Part shown: positions 48,163-61,989 of the stretch, in pieces | Position numbering within the stretch: position 1 is the stretch's first letter | How the letters are laid out: each line of letters begins with the position of its first letter | Source: Hippasteria phrygiana | Taxonomy: Eukaryota; Echinodermata; Asteroidea; Valvatida; Goniasteridae | NCBI GenBank assembly: GCA_037893225.1 | Contig: JAZGUH010000489.1 | Coordinates: forward strand, 372,001 to 436,000 | Direction: 5' to 3' | DNA: 64,000 nt | Notes under the pieces: generated by a model | The model's database searches: none | Seen by the model: only the letters and a program-made list of their open reading frames with translations | What the model was told of the DNA's origin: nothing | Position numbers and translations under genes: made by a program

Positions 48163-49460
48163 GATCGGGTTAGAATGTGAGAGTAAGAGAGAAGGAGAGT
48201 CAGAGGTAGAGAGAGGGTTAGACTTACTCATCTACTAAACAGCGTAGGTCTATTGTGCTGATCTAGGCCTGCAAGCTGTCTATCTCACTAGGCCATTCCA
48301 GTTCTATCCATGATGATCTTGGGTGGCCTCGAGGTCTTGACAGCCAGGAGCCGGATGTTGATCTCTCCTGAAGTTGATGGAAAAATAGAGTAAGCGAGTT
48401 AAGAATATTAAAATTAGTGTTAGAGTTAAGGGTTTGAGTTCAAGTGTTACAGTGCAAGTGTTAGGGTTAAGGTTCGAGTGCAAGTGTTACAGTGCAAGTG
48501 TTACAGTGCAAGTGTTACAGTGCAAGTGCTACTGATCGGAATATTAGAATTAGTGTTAGAGTGCAAGTGTCACAGTGCAAGTGTCACAGTGCAAGTGTCA
48601 CAGTGCAAGTGTCACAGTGCAAGTGTCACAGTGCAAGTGTCACAGTGCAAGTGTCACAGTGCAAGTGTCACAGTGCAAGTGTCACAGTGCAAGTGTCACA
48701 GTGCAAGTGTCACAGTGCAAGTGTCACAGTGCAAGTGTCACAGTGCAAGTGCTAGTGATCGGGTTAGAATGTGAGAGTAAGAGAGAAGGAGAGTCAGAGG
48801 TAGAGAGAGGGTTAGACTTACTCATCTACTAAACAGCGTAGGTCTATTGTGCTGATCTAGGCCTGCAAGCTGTCTATCTCACTAGGCCATTCCAGTTCTA
48901 TCCATGATGATCTTGGGTGGCCTCGAGGTCTTGACAGCCAGGAGCCGGATGTTGATCTCTCCTGAAGTTGATGGAAAAATAGAGTAAGCGAGTTAAGAAT
49001 ATTAAAATTAGTGTTAGAGTTAAGGGTTTGAGTTCAAGTGTTAGGGTTAAGGTTCGAGTGCAAGTGTTACAGTGCAAGTGTTACAGTGCAAGTGTTACAG
49101 TGCAAGTGTTACAGTGCAAGTGCTACTGATCGGGTTAGAATGTGAGAGTAAGAGAGAAGGAGAGTCAGAGGTAGAGAGAGTGTTAGACTTACTCATCTAC
49201 TAAACAGCGTAGGTCTATTGTGCTGATTGAGGCCTGCAAGCTGTCTATCTCACTAGGCCATTCCAGTTCTGTCCATGATGATCTTGGGTGGCCTTGAGGT
49301 CTTGACAGCCAGGAGCCGGATGTTGATCTCTTCTGAAGTTGATCTCTCCTGAAGTTGATGGAAAAATAGAGTAAGCGAGTTAGGAATATTAAAATTAGTG
49401 TTAAAGTTAAGAGTTTGAGTTCAAGTGTTAGGGTTAAGGTTCGAGGGCAAGTGTTAGAGT

Positions 49461-49639
49461 TAAGGCATTGTCACACAAAGCAATTTTTACAAGCAATTTG
49501 TGAACAACTAACAGCGCTGCAGCCGAAAAGAAATGCTTGCAGAGCAATGAAGACATTTTTCTTCTGAAGAAAATTATGTGAAAATATAAATTTCTATATT
49601 TTCCTATATGGAATTTGGTTGGATGTGATTGCATGTCCC
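49461..49639. mobile_element. 179-bp insert, copy 3
   Basis: Exactly 9374 bp downstream of copy 2 and the same by eye, within the same 661-bp unit type. Part of the block duplication. Confidence 0.45.
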
Positions 49640-52600
49640 TTAGAGTGAGTGCAAGTGTTACAGTGCAAGTGTTACAGTGCAAGTGTTACAGTGCAAGTGT
49701 TACAGTGCAAGTGTTACAGTGCAAGTGTTACAGTGCAAGTGTTACAGTGCAAGTGTTACAGTGCAAGTGTTACAGTGCAACTGCTACTGATCGGGTTAGA
49801 ATGTGAGAGTAAGAGAGAAGGAGAGTCAGAGGTAGAGAGAGTGTTACACTTACTCATCTACTAAACAGCGTAGGTCTATTGTGCTGATCTAGGCCTGCAA
49901 GCTGTCTATCTCACTAGGCCATTCCAGTTCTGTCCATGATGATCTTGGGTGGCCTCGAGGTCTTGACAGCCTGGAGCCGGATGTTGATCTCTCCTGAAGT
50001 TGATGGAAAAATAGAGTAAGCGAGTTAAGAATATTAAAATTAGTGTTAGAGTTAAGGGTTTGAGTTCAAGTGTTAGGGTTAAGGTTCGAGTGCAAGTGTT
50101 ACAGTGCAAGTGTTACAGTGCAAGTGTTACAGTGCAAGTGTTACAGTGCAAGTGTTACAGTGCAAGTGCTACTGATCGGGTTAGAATGTGAGAGTAAGAG
50201 AGAAGGAGAGTCAGAGGTAGAGAGAGTGTTACACTTACTCATCTACTAAACAGCGTAGGTCTATTGTGCTGATCTAGGCCTGCAAGCTGTCTATCTCACT
50301 AGGCCATTCCAGTTCTGTCCATGATGATCTTGGGTGGCCTCGAGGTCTTGACAGCCAGGAGCCGGATGTTGATCTCTCCTGAAGTTGATGGAAAAATAGA
50401 GTAAGCGAGTTAAGAATATTAAAATTAGTGTTAGAGTTAAGGGTTTGAGTTCAAGTGTTACAGTGCAAGTGTTAGGGTTAAGGTTCGAGTGCAAGTGTTA
50501 CAGTGCAAGTGTTACAGTGCAAGTGTTACAGTGCAAGTGCTACTGATCGGAATATTAGAATTAGTGTTAGAGTGCAAGTGTCACAGTGCAAGTGTCACAG
50601 TGCAAGTGTCACAGTGCAAGTGTCACAGTGCAAGTGTCACAGTGCAAGTGTCACAGTGCAAGTGTCACAGTGCAAGTGTCACAGTGCAAGTGCTAGTGAT
50701 CGGGTTAGAATGTGAGAGTAAGAGAGAAGGAGAGTCAGAGGTAGAGAGAGGGTTAGACTTACTCATTTACTAAACAGCGTAGGTCTATTGTGCTGATCTA
50801 GGCCTGCAAGCTGTCTATCTCACTAGGCCATTCCAGTTCTATCCATGATGATCTTGGGTGGCCTCGAGGTCTTGACAGCCAGGAGCCGGATGTTGATCTC
50901 TCCTGAAGTTGATGGAAAAATAGAGTAAGCGAGTTAAGAATATTAAAATTAGTGTTAGAGTTAAGGGTTTGAGTTCAAGTGTTAGGGTTAAGGTTCGAGT
51001 GCAAGTGTTACAGTGCAAGTGTTACAGTGCAAGTGTTACAGTGCAAGTGTTACAGTGCAAGTGCTACTGATCGGGTTAGAATGTGAGAGTAAGAGAGAAG
51101 GAGAGTCAGAGGTAGAGAGAGTGTTACACTTACTCATCTACTAAACAGCGTAGGTCTATTGTGCTGATCTAGGCCTGCAAGCTGTCTATCTCACTAGGCC
51201 ATTCCAGTTCTGTCCATGATGATCTTGGGTGGCCTCGAGGACTTGACAGCCAGGAGCCAGATGTTGATCTCTCCTGAAGTTGATTGAAAAATAATGTAAG
51301 CGAGTTAGGAATATTAAAATTAGTGTTAGAGTTAAGGGTTTGAGTTCAAGTGTTACAGTGCAAGTGTTAGGGTTAAGGTTCGAGTGCAAGTGTTACAGTG
51401 CAAGTGTTACAGTGCAAGTGTTACAGTGCAAGTGCTACTGATCGGAATATTAGAATTAGTGTTAGAGTGCAAGTGTCACAGTGCAAGTGTCACAGTGCAA
51501 GTGTCACAGTGCAAGTGTCACAGTGCAAGTGTCACAGTGCAAGTGTCACAGTGCAAGTGTCACAGTGCAAGTGTCACAGTGCAAGTGTCACAGTGCAAGT
51601 GCTAGTGATCGGGTTAGAATGTGAGAGTAAGAGAGAAGGAGAGTCAGAGGTAGAGAGAGGGTTAGACTTACTCATCTACTAAACAGCGTAGGTCTATTGT
51701 GCTGATCTAGGCCTGCAAGCTGTCTATCTCACTAGGCCATTCCAGTTCTATCCATGATGATCTTGGGTGGCCTCGAGGTCTTGACAGCTAGGAGCCGGAT
51801 GTTGATCTCTCCTGAAGTTGATGGAAAAATAGAGTAAGCGAGTTAAGAATATTAAAATTAGTGTTAGAGTTAAGGGTTTGAGTTCAAGTGTTACAGTGCA
51901 AGTGTTAGGGTTAAGGTTCGAGTGCAAGTGTTACAGTGCAAGTGTTACAGTGCAAGTGTTACAGTGCAAGTGCTACTGATCGGAATATTATAATTAGTGT
52001 TAGAGTGCAAGTGTCACAGTGCAAGTGTCACAGTGCAAGTGTCACAGTGCAAGTGTCACAGTGCAAGTGTCACAGTGCAAGTGCTAGTGATCGGGTTAGA
52101 ATGTGAGAGTAAGAGAGAAGGAGAGTCAGAGGTAGAGAGAGGGTTAGACTTACTCATCTACTAAACAGCGTAGGTCTATTGTGCTGATCTAGGCCTGCAA
52201 GCTGTCTATCTCACTAGGCCATTCCAGTTCTATCCATGATGATCTTGGGTGGCCTCGAGGTCTTGACAGCCAGGAGCCGGATGTTGATCTCTCCTGAAGT
52301 TGATGGAAAAATAGAGTAAGCGAGTTAAGAATATTAAAATTAGTGTTAGAGTTAAGGGTTTGAGTTCAAGTGTTAGGGTTAAGGTTCGAGTGCAAGTGTT
52401 ACAGTGCAAGTGTTACAGTGCAAGTGTTACAGTGCAAGTGTTACAGTGCAAGTGCTACTGATCGGGTTAGAATGTGAGAGTAAGAGAGAAGGAGAGTCAG
52501 AGGTAGAGAGAGTGTTACACTTACTCATCTACTAAACAGCGTAGGTCTATTGTGCTGATCTAGGCCTGCAAGCTGTCTATCTCACTAGGCCATTCCAGTT

Positions 52601-55600
52601 CTGTCCATGATGATCTTGGGTGGCCTCGAGGACTTGACAGCCAGGAGCCAGATGTTGATCTCTCCTGAAGTTGATTGAAAAATAATGTAAGCGAGTTAGG
52701 AATATTAAAATTAGTGTTAGAGTTAAGGGTTTGAGTTCAAGTGTTACAGTGCAAGTGTTAGGGTTAAGGTTCGAGTGCAAGTGTTACAGTGCAAGTGTTA
52801 CAGTGCAAGTGTTACAGTGCAAGTGCTACTGATCGGAATATTAGAATTAGTGTTAGAGTGCAAGTGTCACAGTGCAAGTGTCACAGTGCAAGTGTCACAG
52901 TGCAAGTGTCACAGTGCAAGTGTCACAGTGCAAGTGTCACAGTGCAAGTGTCACAGTGCAAGTGTCACAGTGCAAGTGTCACAGTGCAAGTGCTAGTGAT
53001 CGGGTTAGAATGTGAGAGTAAGAGAGAAGGAGAGTCAGAGGTAGAGAGAGGGTTAGACTTACTCATCTACTAAACAGCGTAGGTCTATTGTGCTGATCTA
53101 GGCCTGCAAGCTGTCTATCTCACTAGGCCATTCCAGTTCTATCCATGATGATCTTGGGTGGCCTCGAGGTCTTGACAGCTAGGAGCCGGATGTTGATCTC
53201 TCCTGAAGTTGATGGAAAAATAGAGTAAGCGAGTTAAGAATATTAAAATTAGTGTTAGAGTTAAGGGTTTGAGTTCAAGTGTTACAGTGCAAGTGTTAGG
53301 GTTAAGGTTCGAGTGCAAGTGTTACAGTGCAAGTGTTACAGTGCAAGTGTTACAGTGCAAGTGCTACTGATCGGAATATTAGAATTAGTGTTAGAGTGCA
53401 AGTGTCACAGTGCAAGTGTCACAGTGCAAGTGTCACAGTGCAAGTGTCACAGTGCAAGTGTCACAGTGCAAGTGTCACAGTGCAAGTGTCACAGTGCAAG
53501 TGTCACAGTGCAAGTGTCACAGTGCAAGTGTCACAGTGCAAGTGTCACAGTGCAAGTGTCACAGTGCAAGTGCTAGTGATCGGGTTAGAATGTGAGAGTA
53601 AGAGAGAAGGAGAGTCAGAGGTAGAGAGAGGGTTAGACTTACTCATCTACTAAACAGCGTAGGTCTATTGTGCTGATCTAGGCCTGCAAGCTGTCTATCT
53701 CACTAGGCCATTCCAGTTCTATCCATGATGATCTTGGGTGGCCTCGAGGTCTTGACAGCCAGGAGCCGGATGTTGATCTCCCCTGAAGTTGATGGAAAAA
53801 TAGAGTAAGCGAGTTAAGAATATTAAAATTAGTGTTAGAGTTAAGGGTTTGAGTTCAAGTGTTAGGGTTAAGGTTCGAGTGCAAGTGTTACAGTGCAAGT
53901 GTTACAGTGCAAGTGTTACAGTGCAAGTGTTACAGTGCAAGTGCTACTGATCGGGTTAGAATGTGAGAGTAAGAGAGAAGGAGAGTCAGAGGTAGAGAGA
54001 GTGTTACACTTACAAATCTACTAAACAGCGTAGGTCTATTGTGCTGATCTAGGCCTGGAAGCTGTCTATCTCACTAGGCCATTCCAGTTCTGTCCATGAT
54101 GATCTTGGATGGCCTCGAGGACTTGACAGCCAGGAGCCAGATGTTGATCTCTCCTGAAGTTGATTGAAAAATAGAGTAAGCGAGTTAGGAATATTAAAAT
54201 TAGTGTTAGAGTTAAGGGTTTGAGTTCAAGTGTTACAGTGCAAGTGTTAGGGTTAAGGTTCGAGTGCAAGTGTTACAGTGCAAGTGTTACAGTGCAAGTG
54301 TTACAGTGCAAGTGCTACTGATCGGAATATTAGAATTAGTGTTAGAGTGCAAGTGTCACAGTGCAAGTGTCACAGTGCAAGTGTCACAGTGCAAGTGTCA
54401 CAGTGCAAGTGTCACAGTGCAAGTGTCACAGTGCAAGTGTCACAGTGCAAGTGTCACAGTGCAAGTGTCACAGTGCAAGTGTCACAGTGCAAGTGTCACA
54501 GTGCAAGTGCTAGTGATCGGGTTAGAATGTGAGAGTAAGAGAGAAGGAGAGTCAGAGGTAGAGAGAGGGTTAGACTTACTCATCTACTAAACAGCGTAGG
54601 TCTATTGTGCTGATCTAGGCCTGCAAGCTGTCTATCTCACTAGGCCATTCCAGTTCTATCCATGATGATCTTGGGTGGCCTCGAGGTCTTGACAGCCAGG
54701 AGCCGGATGTTGATCTCTCCTGAAGTTGATGGAAAAATAGAGTAAGCGAGTTAAGAATATTAAAATTAGTGTTAGAGTTAAGGGTTTGAGTTCAAGTGTT
54801 ACAGTGCAAGTGTTAGGGTTAAGGTTCGAGTGCAAGTGTTACAGTGCAAGTGTTACAGTGCAAGTGTTACAGTGCAAGTGCTACTGATCGGAATATTAGA
54901 ATTAGTGTTAGAGTGCAAGTGTCACAGTGCAAGTGTCACAGTGCAAGTGTCACAGTGCAAGTGTCACAGTGCAAGTGTCACAGTGCAAGTGTCACAGTGC
55001 AAGTGTCACAGTGCAAGTGTCACAGTGCAAGTGTCACAGTGCAAGTGTCACAGTGCAAGTGTCACAGTGCAAGTGCTAGTGATCGGGTTAGAATGTGAGA
55101 GTAAGAGAGAAGGAGAGTCAGAGGTAGAGAGAGGGTTAGACTTACTCATCTACTAAACAGCGTAGGTCTATTGTGCTGATCTAGGCCTGCAAGCTGTCTA
55201 TCTCACTAGGCCATTCCAGTTCTATCCATGATGATCTTGGGTGGCCTCGAGGTCTTGACAGCCAGGAGCCGGATGTTGATCTCTCCTGAAGTTGATGGAA
55301 AAATAGAGTAAGCGAGTTAAGAATATTAAAATTAGTGTTAGAGTTAAGGGTTTGAGTTCAAGTGTTACAGTGCAAGTGTTAGGGTTAAGGTTCGAGTGCA
55401 AGTGTTACAGTGCAAGTGTTACAGTGCAAGTGTTACAGTGCAAGTGCTACTGATCGGAATATTAGAATTAGTGTTAGAGTGCAAGTGTCACAGTGCAAGT
55501 GTCACAGTGCAAGTGTCACAGTGCAAGTGTCACAGTGCAAGTGTCACAGTGCAAGTGTCACAGTGCAAGTGTCACAGTGCAAGTGTCACAGTGCAAGTGT

Positions 55601-57478
55601 CACAGTGCAAGTGTCACAGTGCAAGTGTCACAGTGCAAGTGTCACAGTGCAAGTGTCACAGTGCAAGTGTCACAGTGCAAGTGCTAGTGATCGGGTTAGA
55701 ATGTGAGAGTAAGAGAGAAGGAGAGTCAGAGGTAGAGAGAGGGTTAGACTTACTCATCTACTAAACAGCGTAGGTCTATTGTGCTGATCTAGGCCTGCAA
55801 GCTGTCTATCTCACTAGGCCATTCCAGTTCTATCCATGATGATCTTGGGTGGCCTTGAGGTCTTGACAGCCAGGAGCCGGATGTTGATCTCTCCTGAAGT
55901 TGATGGAAAAATAGAGTAAGCGAGTTAAGAATATTAAAATTAGTGTTAGAGTTAAGGGTTTGAGTTCAAGTGTTAGGGTTAAGGTTCGAGTGCAAGTGTT
56001 ACAGTGCAAGTGTTACAGTGCAAGTGTTACAGTGCAAGTGTTACAGTGCAAGTGCTACTGATCGGGTTAGAATGTGAGAGTAAGAGAGAAGGACAGTCAG
56101 AGGTAGAGAGAGTGTTACACTTACTCATCTACTAAACAGCGTAGGTCTATTGTGCTGATCTAGGCCTGCAAGCTGTCTATCTCACTAGGCCATTCCAGTT
56201 CTGTCCATGATGATCTTGGGTGGCCTCGAGGACTTGACAGCCAGGAGCCAGAGGTTGATCTCTCCTGAAGTTGATTGAAAAATAATGTAAGCGAGTTAGG
56301 AATATTAAAATTAGTGTTAGAGTTAAGGGTTTGAGTTCAAGTGTTACAGTGCAAGTGTTAGGGTTAAGGTTCGAGTGCAAGTGTTACAGTGCAAGTGTTA
56401 CAGTGCAAGCGTTACAGTGCAAGTGCTACTGATCGGAATATTAGAATTAGTGTTAGAGTGCAAGTGTCACAGTGCAAGTGTCACAGTGCAAGTGTCACAG
56501 TGCAAGTGTCACAGTGCAAGTGTCACAGTGCAAGTGTCACAGTGCAAGTGTCACAGTGCAAGTGTCACAGTGCAAGTGTCACAGTGCAAGTGTCACAGTG
56601 CAAGTGCTAGTGATCGGGTTAGAATGTGAGAGTAAGAGAGAAGGAGAGTCAGAGGTAGAGAGATGGTTAGACTTACTCATCTACTAAACAGCGTAGGTCT
56701 ATTGTGCTGATCTAGGCCTGCAAGCTGTCTATCTCACTAGGCCATTCCAGTTCTATCCATGATGATCTTGGGTGGCCTCGAGGTCTTGACAGCCAGGAGC
56801 CGGATGTTGATCTCTCCTGAAGTTGATGGAAAAATAGAGTAAGCGAGTTAAGAATATTAAAATTAGTGTTAGAGTTAAGGGTTTGAGTTCAAGTGTTACA
56901 GTGCAAGTGTTAGGGTTAAGGTTCGAGTGCAAGTGTTACAGTGCAAGTGTTACAGTGCAAGTGTTACAGTGCAAGTGCTACTGATCGGAATATTAGAATT
57001 AGTGTTAGAGTGCAAGTGTCACAGTGCAAGTGTCACAGTGCAAGTGTCACAGTGCAAGTGTCACAGTGCAAGTGTCACAGTGCAAGTGTCACAGTGCAAG
57101 TGTCACAGTGCAAGTGCTAGTGATCGGGTTAGAATGTGAGAGTAAGAGAGAAGGAGAGTCAGAGGTAGAGAGAGGGTTAGACTTACTCATCTACTAAACA
57201 GCGTAGGTCTATTGTGCTGATCTAGGCCTGCAAGCTGTCTATCTCACTAGGCCATTCCAGTTCTATCCATGATGATATTGGGTGGCCTCGAGGTCTTGAC
57301 AGCCAGGAGCCGGATGTTGATCTCCCCTGAAGTTGATGGAAAAATAGAGTAAGCGAGTTAAGAATATTAAAATTAGTGTTAGAGTTAAGGGTTTGAGTTC
57401 AAGTGTTAGGGTTAAGGTTCGAGTGCAAGTGTTACAGTGCAAGTGTTACAGTGCAAGTGTTACAGTGCAAGTGCTACT

Positions 57479-57893
57479 GATCGGGTTAGAATGTGAGAGT
57501 AAGAGAGAAGGAGAGTCAGAGGTAGAGAGAGTGTTACACTTACTCATCTACTAAACAGCGTAGGTCTATTGTGCTGATCTAGGCCTGGAAGCTGTCTATC
57601 TCACTAGGCCATTCCAGTTCTGTCCATGATGATCTTGGATGGCCTCGAGGTCTTGACAGCCAGGAGCCGGATGTTGATCTCTCCTGAAGTTGATGGAAAA
57701 ATAGAGTATGCGAGTTAAGAATATTAAAATTAGTGTTAGAGTTAAGGGTTTGAGTTCAAGTGTTACAGTGCAAGTGTTACAGTGCAAGTGTTACAGTGCA
57801 AGTGTTACAGTGCAAGTGTTACAGTGCAAGTGTTACAGTGCAAGTGTTACAGTGCAAGTGTTACTGTGCAAGTGTTACAGTGCAAGTGCTAGT
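57479..57893 (+). repeat. T unit 122: core plus nine TTACA copies
   Basis: Partner of the unit at 47196 (offset 10283 bp), with the same gagtatgcg (57709) and the same ttactg in the eighth 14-mer. Confidence 0.92.
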
Positions 57894-58445
57894 GATCGGG
57901 TTAGAATGTGAGAGTAAGAGAGAAGGAGAGTCAGAGGTAGAGAGAGGGTTAGACTTACTCATCTACTAAACAGCGTAGGTCTATTGTGCTGATCTAGGCC
58001 TGGAAGCTGTCTATCTCACTAGGCCATTCCAGTTCTGTCCATGATGATCTTGGATGGCCTCGAGGACTTGACAGCCAGGAGCCAGATGTTGATCTCTCCT
58101 GAAGTTGATTGAAAAATAGAGTAAGCGAGTTAGGAATATTAAAATTAGTGTTAGAGTTAAGGGTTTGAGTTCAAGTGTTACAGTGCAAGTGTTAGGGTTA
58201 AGGTTCGAGTGCAAGTGTTACAGTGCAAGTGTTACAGTGCAAGTGTTACAGTGCAAGTGCTACTGATCGGAATATTAGAATTAGTGTTAGAGTGCAAGTG
58301 TCACAGTGCAAGTGTCACAGTGCAAGTGTCACAGTGCAAGTGTCACAGTGCAAGTGTCACAGTGCAAGTGTCACAGTGCAAGTGTCACAGTGCAAGTGTC
58401 ACAGTGCAAGTGTCACAGTGCAAGTGTCACAGTGCAAGTGCTAGT
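57894..58445 (+). repeat. Chimeric unit 123 at the border of the third copy
   Basis: ggttagac followed by ggcctggaag and ttctgtcc, as at 47611. The switch lies between about 57953 and 58002. Here it is followed by repeated 54515-type units, so it also marks the start of a tandem duplication of roughly 3.9 kb. Confidence 0.85.
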
Positions 58446-61400
58446 GATCGGGTTAGAATGTGAGAGTAAGAGAGAAGGAGAGTCAGAGGTAGAGAGAGGG
58501 TTAGACTTACTCATCTACTAAACAGCGTAGGTCTATTGTGCTGATCTAGGCCTGCAAGCTGTCTATCTCACTAGGCCATTCCAGTTCTATCCATGATGAT
58601 CTTGGGTGGCCTCGAGGTCTTGACAGCCAGGAGCCGGATGTTGATCTCTCCTGAAGTTGATGGAAAAATAGAGTAAGCGAGTTAAGAATATTAAAATTAG
58701 TGTTAGAGTTAAGGGTTTGAGTTCAAGTGTTACAGTGCAAGTGTTAGGGTTAAGGTTCGAGTGCAAGTGTTACAGTGCAAGTGTTACAGTGCAAGTGTTA
58801 CAGTGCAAGTGCTACTGATCGGAATATTAGAATTAGTGTTAGAGTGCAAGTGTCACAGTGCAAGTGTCACAGTGCAAGTGTCACAGTGCAAGTGTCACAG
58901 TGCAAGTGTCACAGTGCAAGTGTCACAGTGCAAGTGTCACAGTGCAAGTGTCACAGTGCAAGTGTCACAGTGCAAGTGTCACAGTGCAAGTGTCACAGTG
59001 CAAGTGCTAGTGATCGGGTTAGAATGTGAGAGTAAGAGAGAAGGAGAGTCAGAGGTAGAGAGAGGGTTAGACTTACTCATCTACTAAACAGCGTAGGTCT
59101 ATTGTGCTGATCTAGGCCTGCAAGCTGTCTATCTCACTAGGCCATTCCAGTTCTATCCATGATGATCTTGGGTGGCCTCGAGGTCTTGACAGCCAGGAGC
59201 CGGATGTTGATCTCTCCTGAAGTTGATGGAAAAATAGAGTAAGCGAGTTAAGAATATTAAAATTAGTGTTAGAGTTAAGGGTTTGAGTTCAAGTGTTACA
59301 GTGCAAGTGTTAGGGTTAAGGTTCGAGTGCAAGTGTTACAGTGCAAGTGTTACAGTGCAAGTGTTACAGTGCAAGTGCTACTGATCGGAATATTAGAATT
59401 AGTGTTAGAGTGCAAGTGTCACAGTGCAAGTGTCACAGTGCAAGTGTCACAGTGCAAGTGTCACAGTGCAAGTGTCACAGTGCAAGTGTCACAGTGCAAG
59501 TGTCACAGTGCAAGTGTCACAGTGCAAGTGTCACAGTGCAAGTGTCACAGTGCAAGTGTCACAGTGCAAGTGCTAGTGATCGGGTTAGAATGTGAGAGTA
59601 AGAGAGAAGGAGAGTCAGAGGTAGAGAGAGGGTTAGACTTACTCATCTACTAAACAGCGTAGGTCTATTGTGCTGATCTAGGCCTGCAAGCTGTCTATCT
59701 CACTAGGCCATTCCAGTTCTATCCATGATGATCTTGGGTGGCCTCGAGGTCTTGACAGCCAGGAGCCGGATGTTGATCTCTCCTGAAGTTGATGGAAAAA
59801 TAGAGTAAGCGAGTTAAGAATATTAAAATTAGTGTTAGAGTTAAGGGTTTGAGTTCAAGTGTTACAGTGCAAGTGTTAGGGTTAAGGTTCGAGTGCAAGT
59901 GTTACAGTGCAAGTGTTACAGTGCAAGTGTTACAGTGCAAGTGCTACTGATCGGAATATTAGAATTAGTGTTAGAGTGCAAGTGTCACAGTGCAAGTGTC
60001 ACAGTGCAAGTGTCACAGTGCAAGTGTCACAGTGCAAGTGTCACAGTGCAAGTGTCACAGTGCAAGTGTCACAGTGCAAGTGTCACAGTGCAAGTGTCAC
60101 AGTGCAAGTGTCACAGTGCAAGTGTCACAGTGCAAGTGTCACAGTGCAAGTGTCACAGTGCAAGTGTCACAGTGCAAGTGCTAGTGATCGGGTTAGAATG
60201 TGAGAGTAAGAGAGAAGGAGAGTCAGAGGTAGAGAGAGGGTTAGACTTACTCATCTACTAAACAGCGTAGGTCTATTGTGCTGATCTAGGCCTGCAAGCT
60301 GTCTATCTCACTAGGCCATTCCAGTTCTATCCATGATGATCTTGGGTGGCCTTGAGGTCTTGACAGCCAGGAGCCGGATGTTGATCTCTCCTGAAGTTGA
60401 TGGAAAAATAGAGTAAGCGAGTTAAGAATATTAAAATTAGTGTTAGAGTTAAGGGTTTGAGTTCAAGTGTTAGGGTTAAGGTTCGAGTGCAAGTGTTACA
60501 GTGCAAGTGTTACAGTGCAAGTGTTACAGTGCAAGTGTTACAGTGCAAGTGCTACTGATCGGGTTAGAATGTGAGAGTAAGAGAGAAGGACAGTCAGAGG
60601 TAGAGAGAGTGTTACACTTACTCATCTACTAAACAGCGTAGGTCTATTGTGCTGATCTAGGCCTGCAAGCTGTCTATCTCACTAGGCCATTCCAGTTCTG
60701 TCCATGATGATCTTGGGTGGCCTCGAGGACTTGACAGCCAGGAGCCAGAGGTTGATCTCTCCTGAAGTTGATTGAAAAATAATGTAAGCGAGTTAGGAAT
60801 ATTAAAATTAGTGTTAGAGTTAAGGGTTTGAGTTCAAGTGTTACAGTGCAAGTGTTAGGGTTAAGGTTCGAGTGCAAGTGTTACAGTGCAAGTGTTACAG
60901 TGCAAGCGTTACAGTGCAAGTGCTACTGATCGGAATATTAGAATTAGTGTTAGAGTGCAAGTGTCACAGTGCAAGTGTCACAGTGCAAGTGTCACAGTGC
61001 AAGTGTCACAGTGCAAGTGTCACAGTGCAAGTGTCACAGTGCAAGTGTCACAGTGCAAGTGTCACAGTGCAAGTGTCACAGTGCAAGTGTCACAGTGCAA
61101 GTGCTAGTGATCGGGTTAGAATGTGAGAGTAAGAGAGAAGGAGAGTCAGAGGTAGAGAGATGGTTAGACTTACTCATCTACTAAACAGCGTAGGTCTATT
61201 GTGCTGATCTAGGCCTGCAAGCTGTCTATCTCACTAGGCCATTCCAGTTCTATCCATGATGATCTTGGGTGGCCTCGAGGTCTTGACAGCCAGGAGCCGG
61301 ATGTTGATCTCTCCTGAAGTTGATGGAAAAATAGAGTAAGCGAGTTAAGAATATTAAAATTAGTGTTAGAGTTAAGGGTTTGAGTTCAAGTGTTACAGTG

Positions 61401-61989
61401 CAAGTGTTAGGGTTAAGGTTCGAGTGCAAGTGTTACAGTGCAAGTGTTACAGTGCAAGTGTTACAGTGCAAGTGCTACTGATCGGAATATTAGAATTAGT
61501 GTTAGAGTGCAAGTGTCACAGTGCAAGTGTCACAGTGCAAGTGTCACAGTGCAAGTGTCACAGTGCAAGTGTCACAGTGCAAGTGTCACAGTGCAAGTGT
61601 CACAGTGCAAGTGTCACAGTGCAAGTGCTAGTGATCGGGTTAGAATGTGAGAGTAAGAGAGAAGGAGAGTCAGAGGTAGAGAGAGGGTTAGACTTACTCA
61701 TCTACTAAACAGCGTAGGTCTATTGTGCTGATCTAGGCCTGCAAGCTGTCTATCTCACTAGGCCATTCCAGTTCTATCCATGATGATATTGGGTGGCCTC
61801 GAGGTCTTGACAGCCAGGAGCCGGATGTTGATCTCCCCTGAAGTTGATGGAAAAATAGAGTAAGCGAGTTAAGAATATTAAAATTAGTGTTAGAGTTAAG
61901 GGTTTGAGTTCAAGTGTTAGGGTTAAGGTTCGAGTGCAAGTGTTACAGTGCAAGTGTTACAGTGCAAGTGTTACAGTGCAAGTGCTACT

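Larger units (their letters stand above)
39754..49127 (+). repeat. Insert-led higher-order block, copy 1 (9374 bp)
   Basis: Units 86-104. Starts and classes: 39754 insert unit (661 bp), 40415 S5, 40800 L9, 41338 L5, 41820 S, 42191 L9, 42729 L12, 43309 S, 43680 L10, 44232 L11, 44798 L14, 45406 S, 45777 L10, 46329 L7, 46839 S3, 47196 T9 (415 bp), 47611 L10 (chimeric), 48163 L13, 48757 S. The next insert unit starts at 49128. Markers in order: cctggagcc after the insert unit, ataattag near 41721, then gctagg (42729), cccctg (43309), acaaatc (43680). Private variants found again downstream: 45811, 46127, 46994 and 47426. Confidence 0.93.
49128..57893 (+). repeat. Insert-led higher-order block, copy 2
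   Basis: Units 105-122. Starts and classes: 49128 insert unit (661 bp), 49789 S5, 50174 L8, 50698 S (catttac), 51069 L9, 51607 L5, 52089 S, 52460 L9, 52998 L12, 53578 S, 53949 L11, 54515 L11, 55081 L14, 55689 S, 56060 L10, 56612 L7, 57122 S3, 57479 T9. The offset to copy 1 is 9374 bp at the insert, 10269 bp after units 107-108 (895 bp more than copy 1) and 10283 bp after a one-copy gain in unit 115. The unit at 40800 in copy 1 looks like the left half of 50174 joined to the array of 51069, so copy 1 probably lost the 895-bp pair by unequal exchange. Confidence 0.93.
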
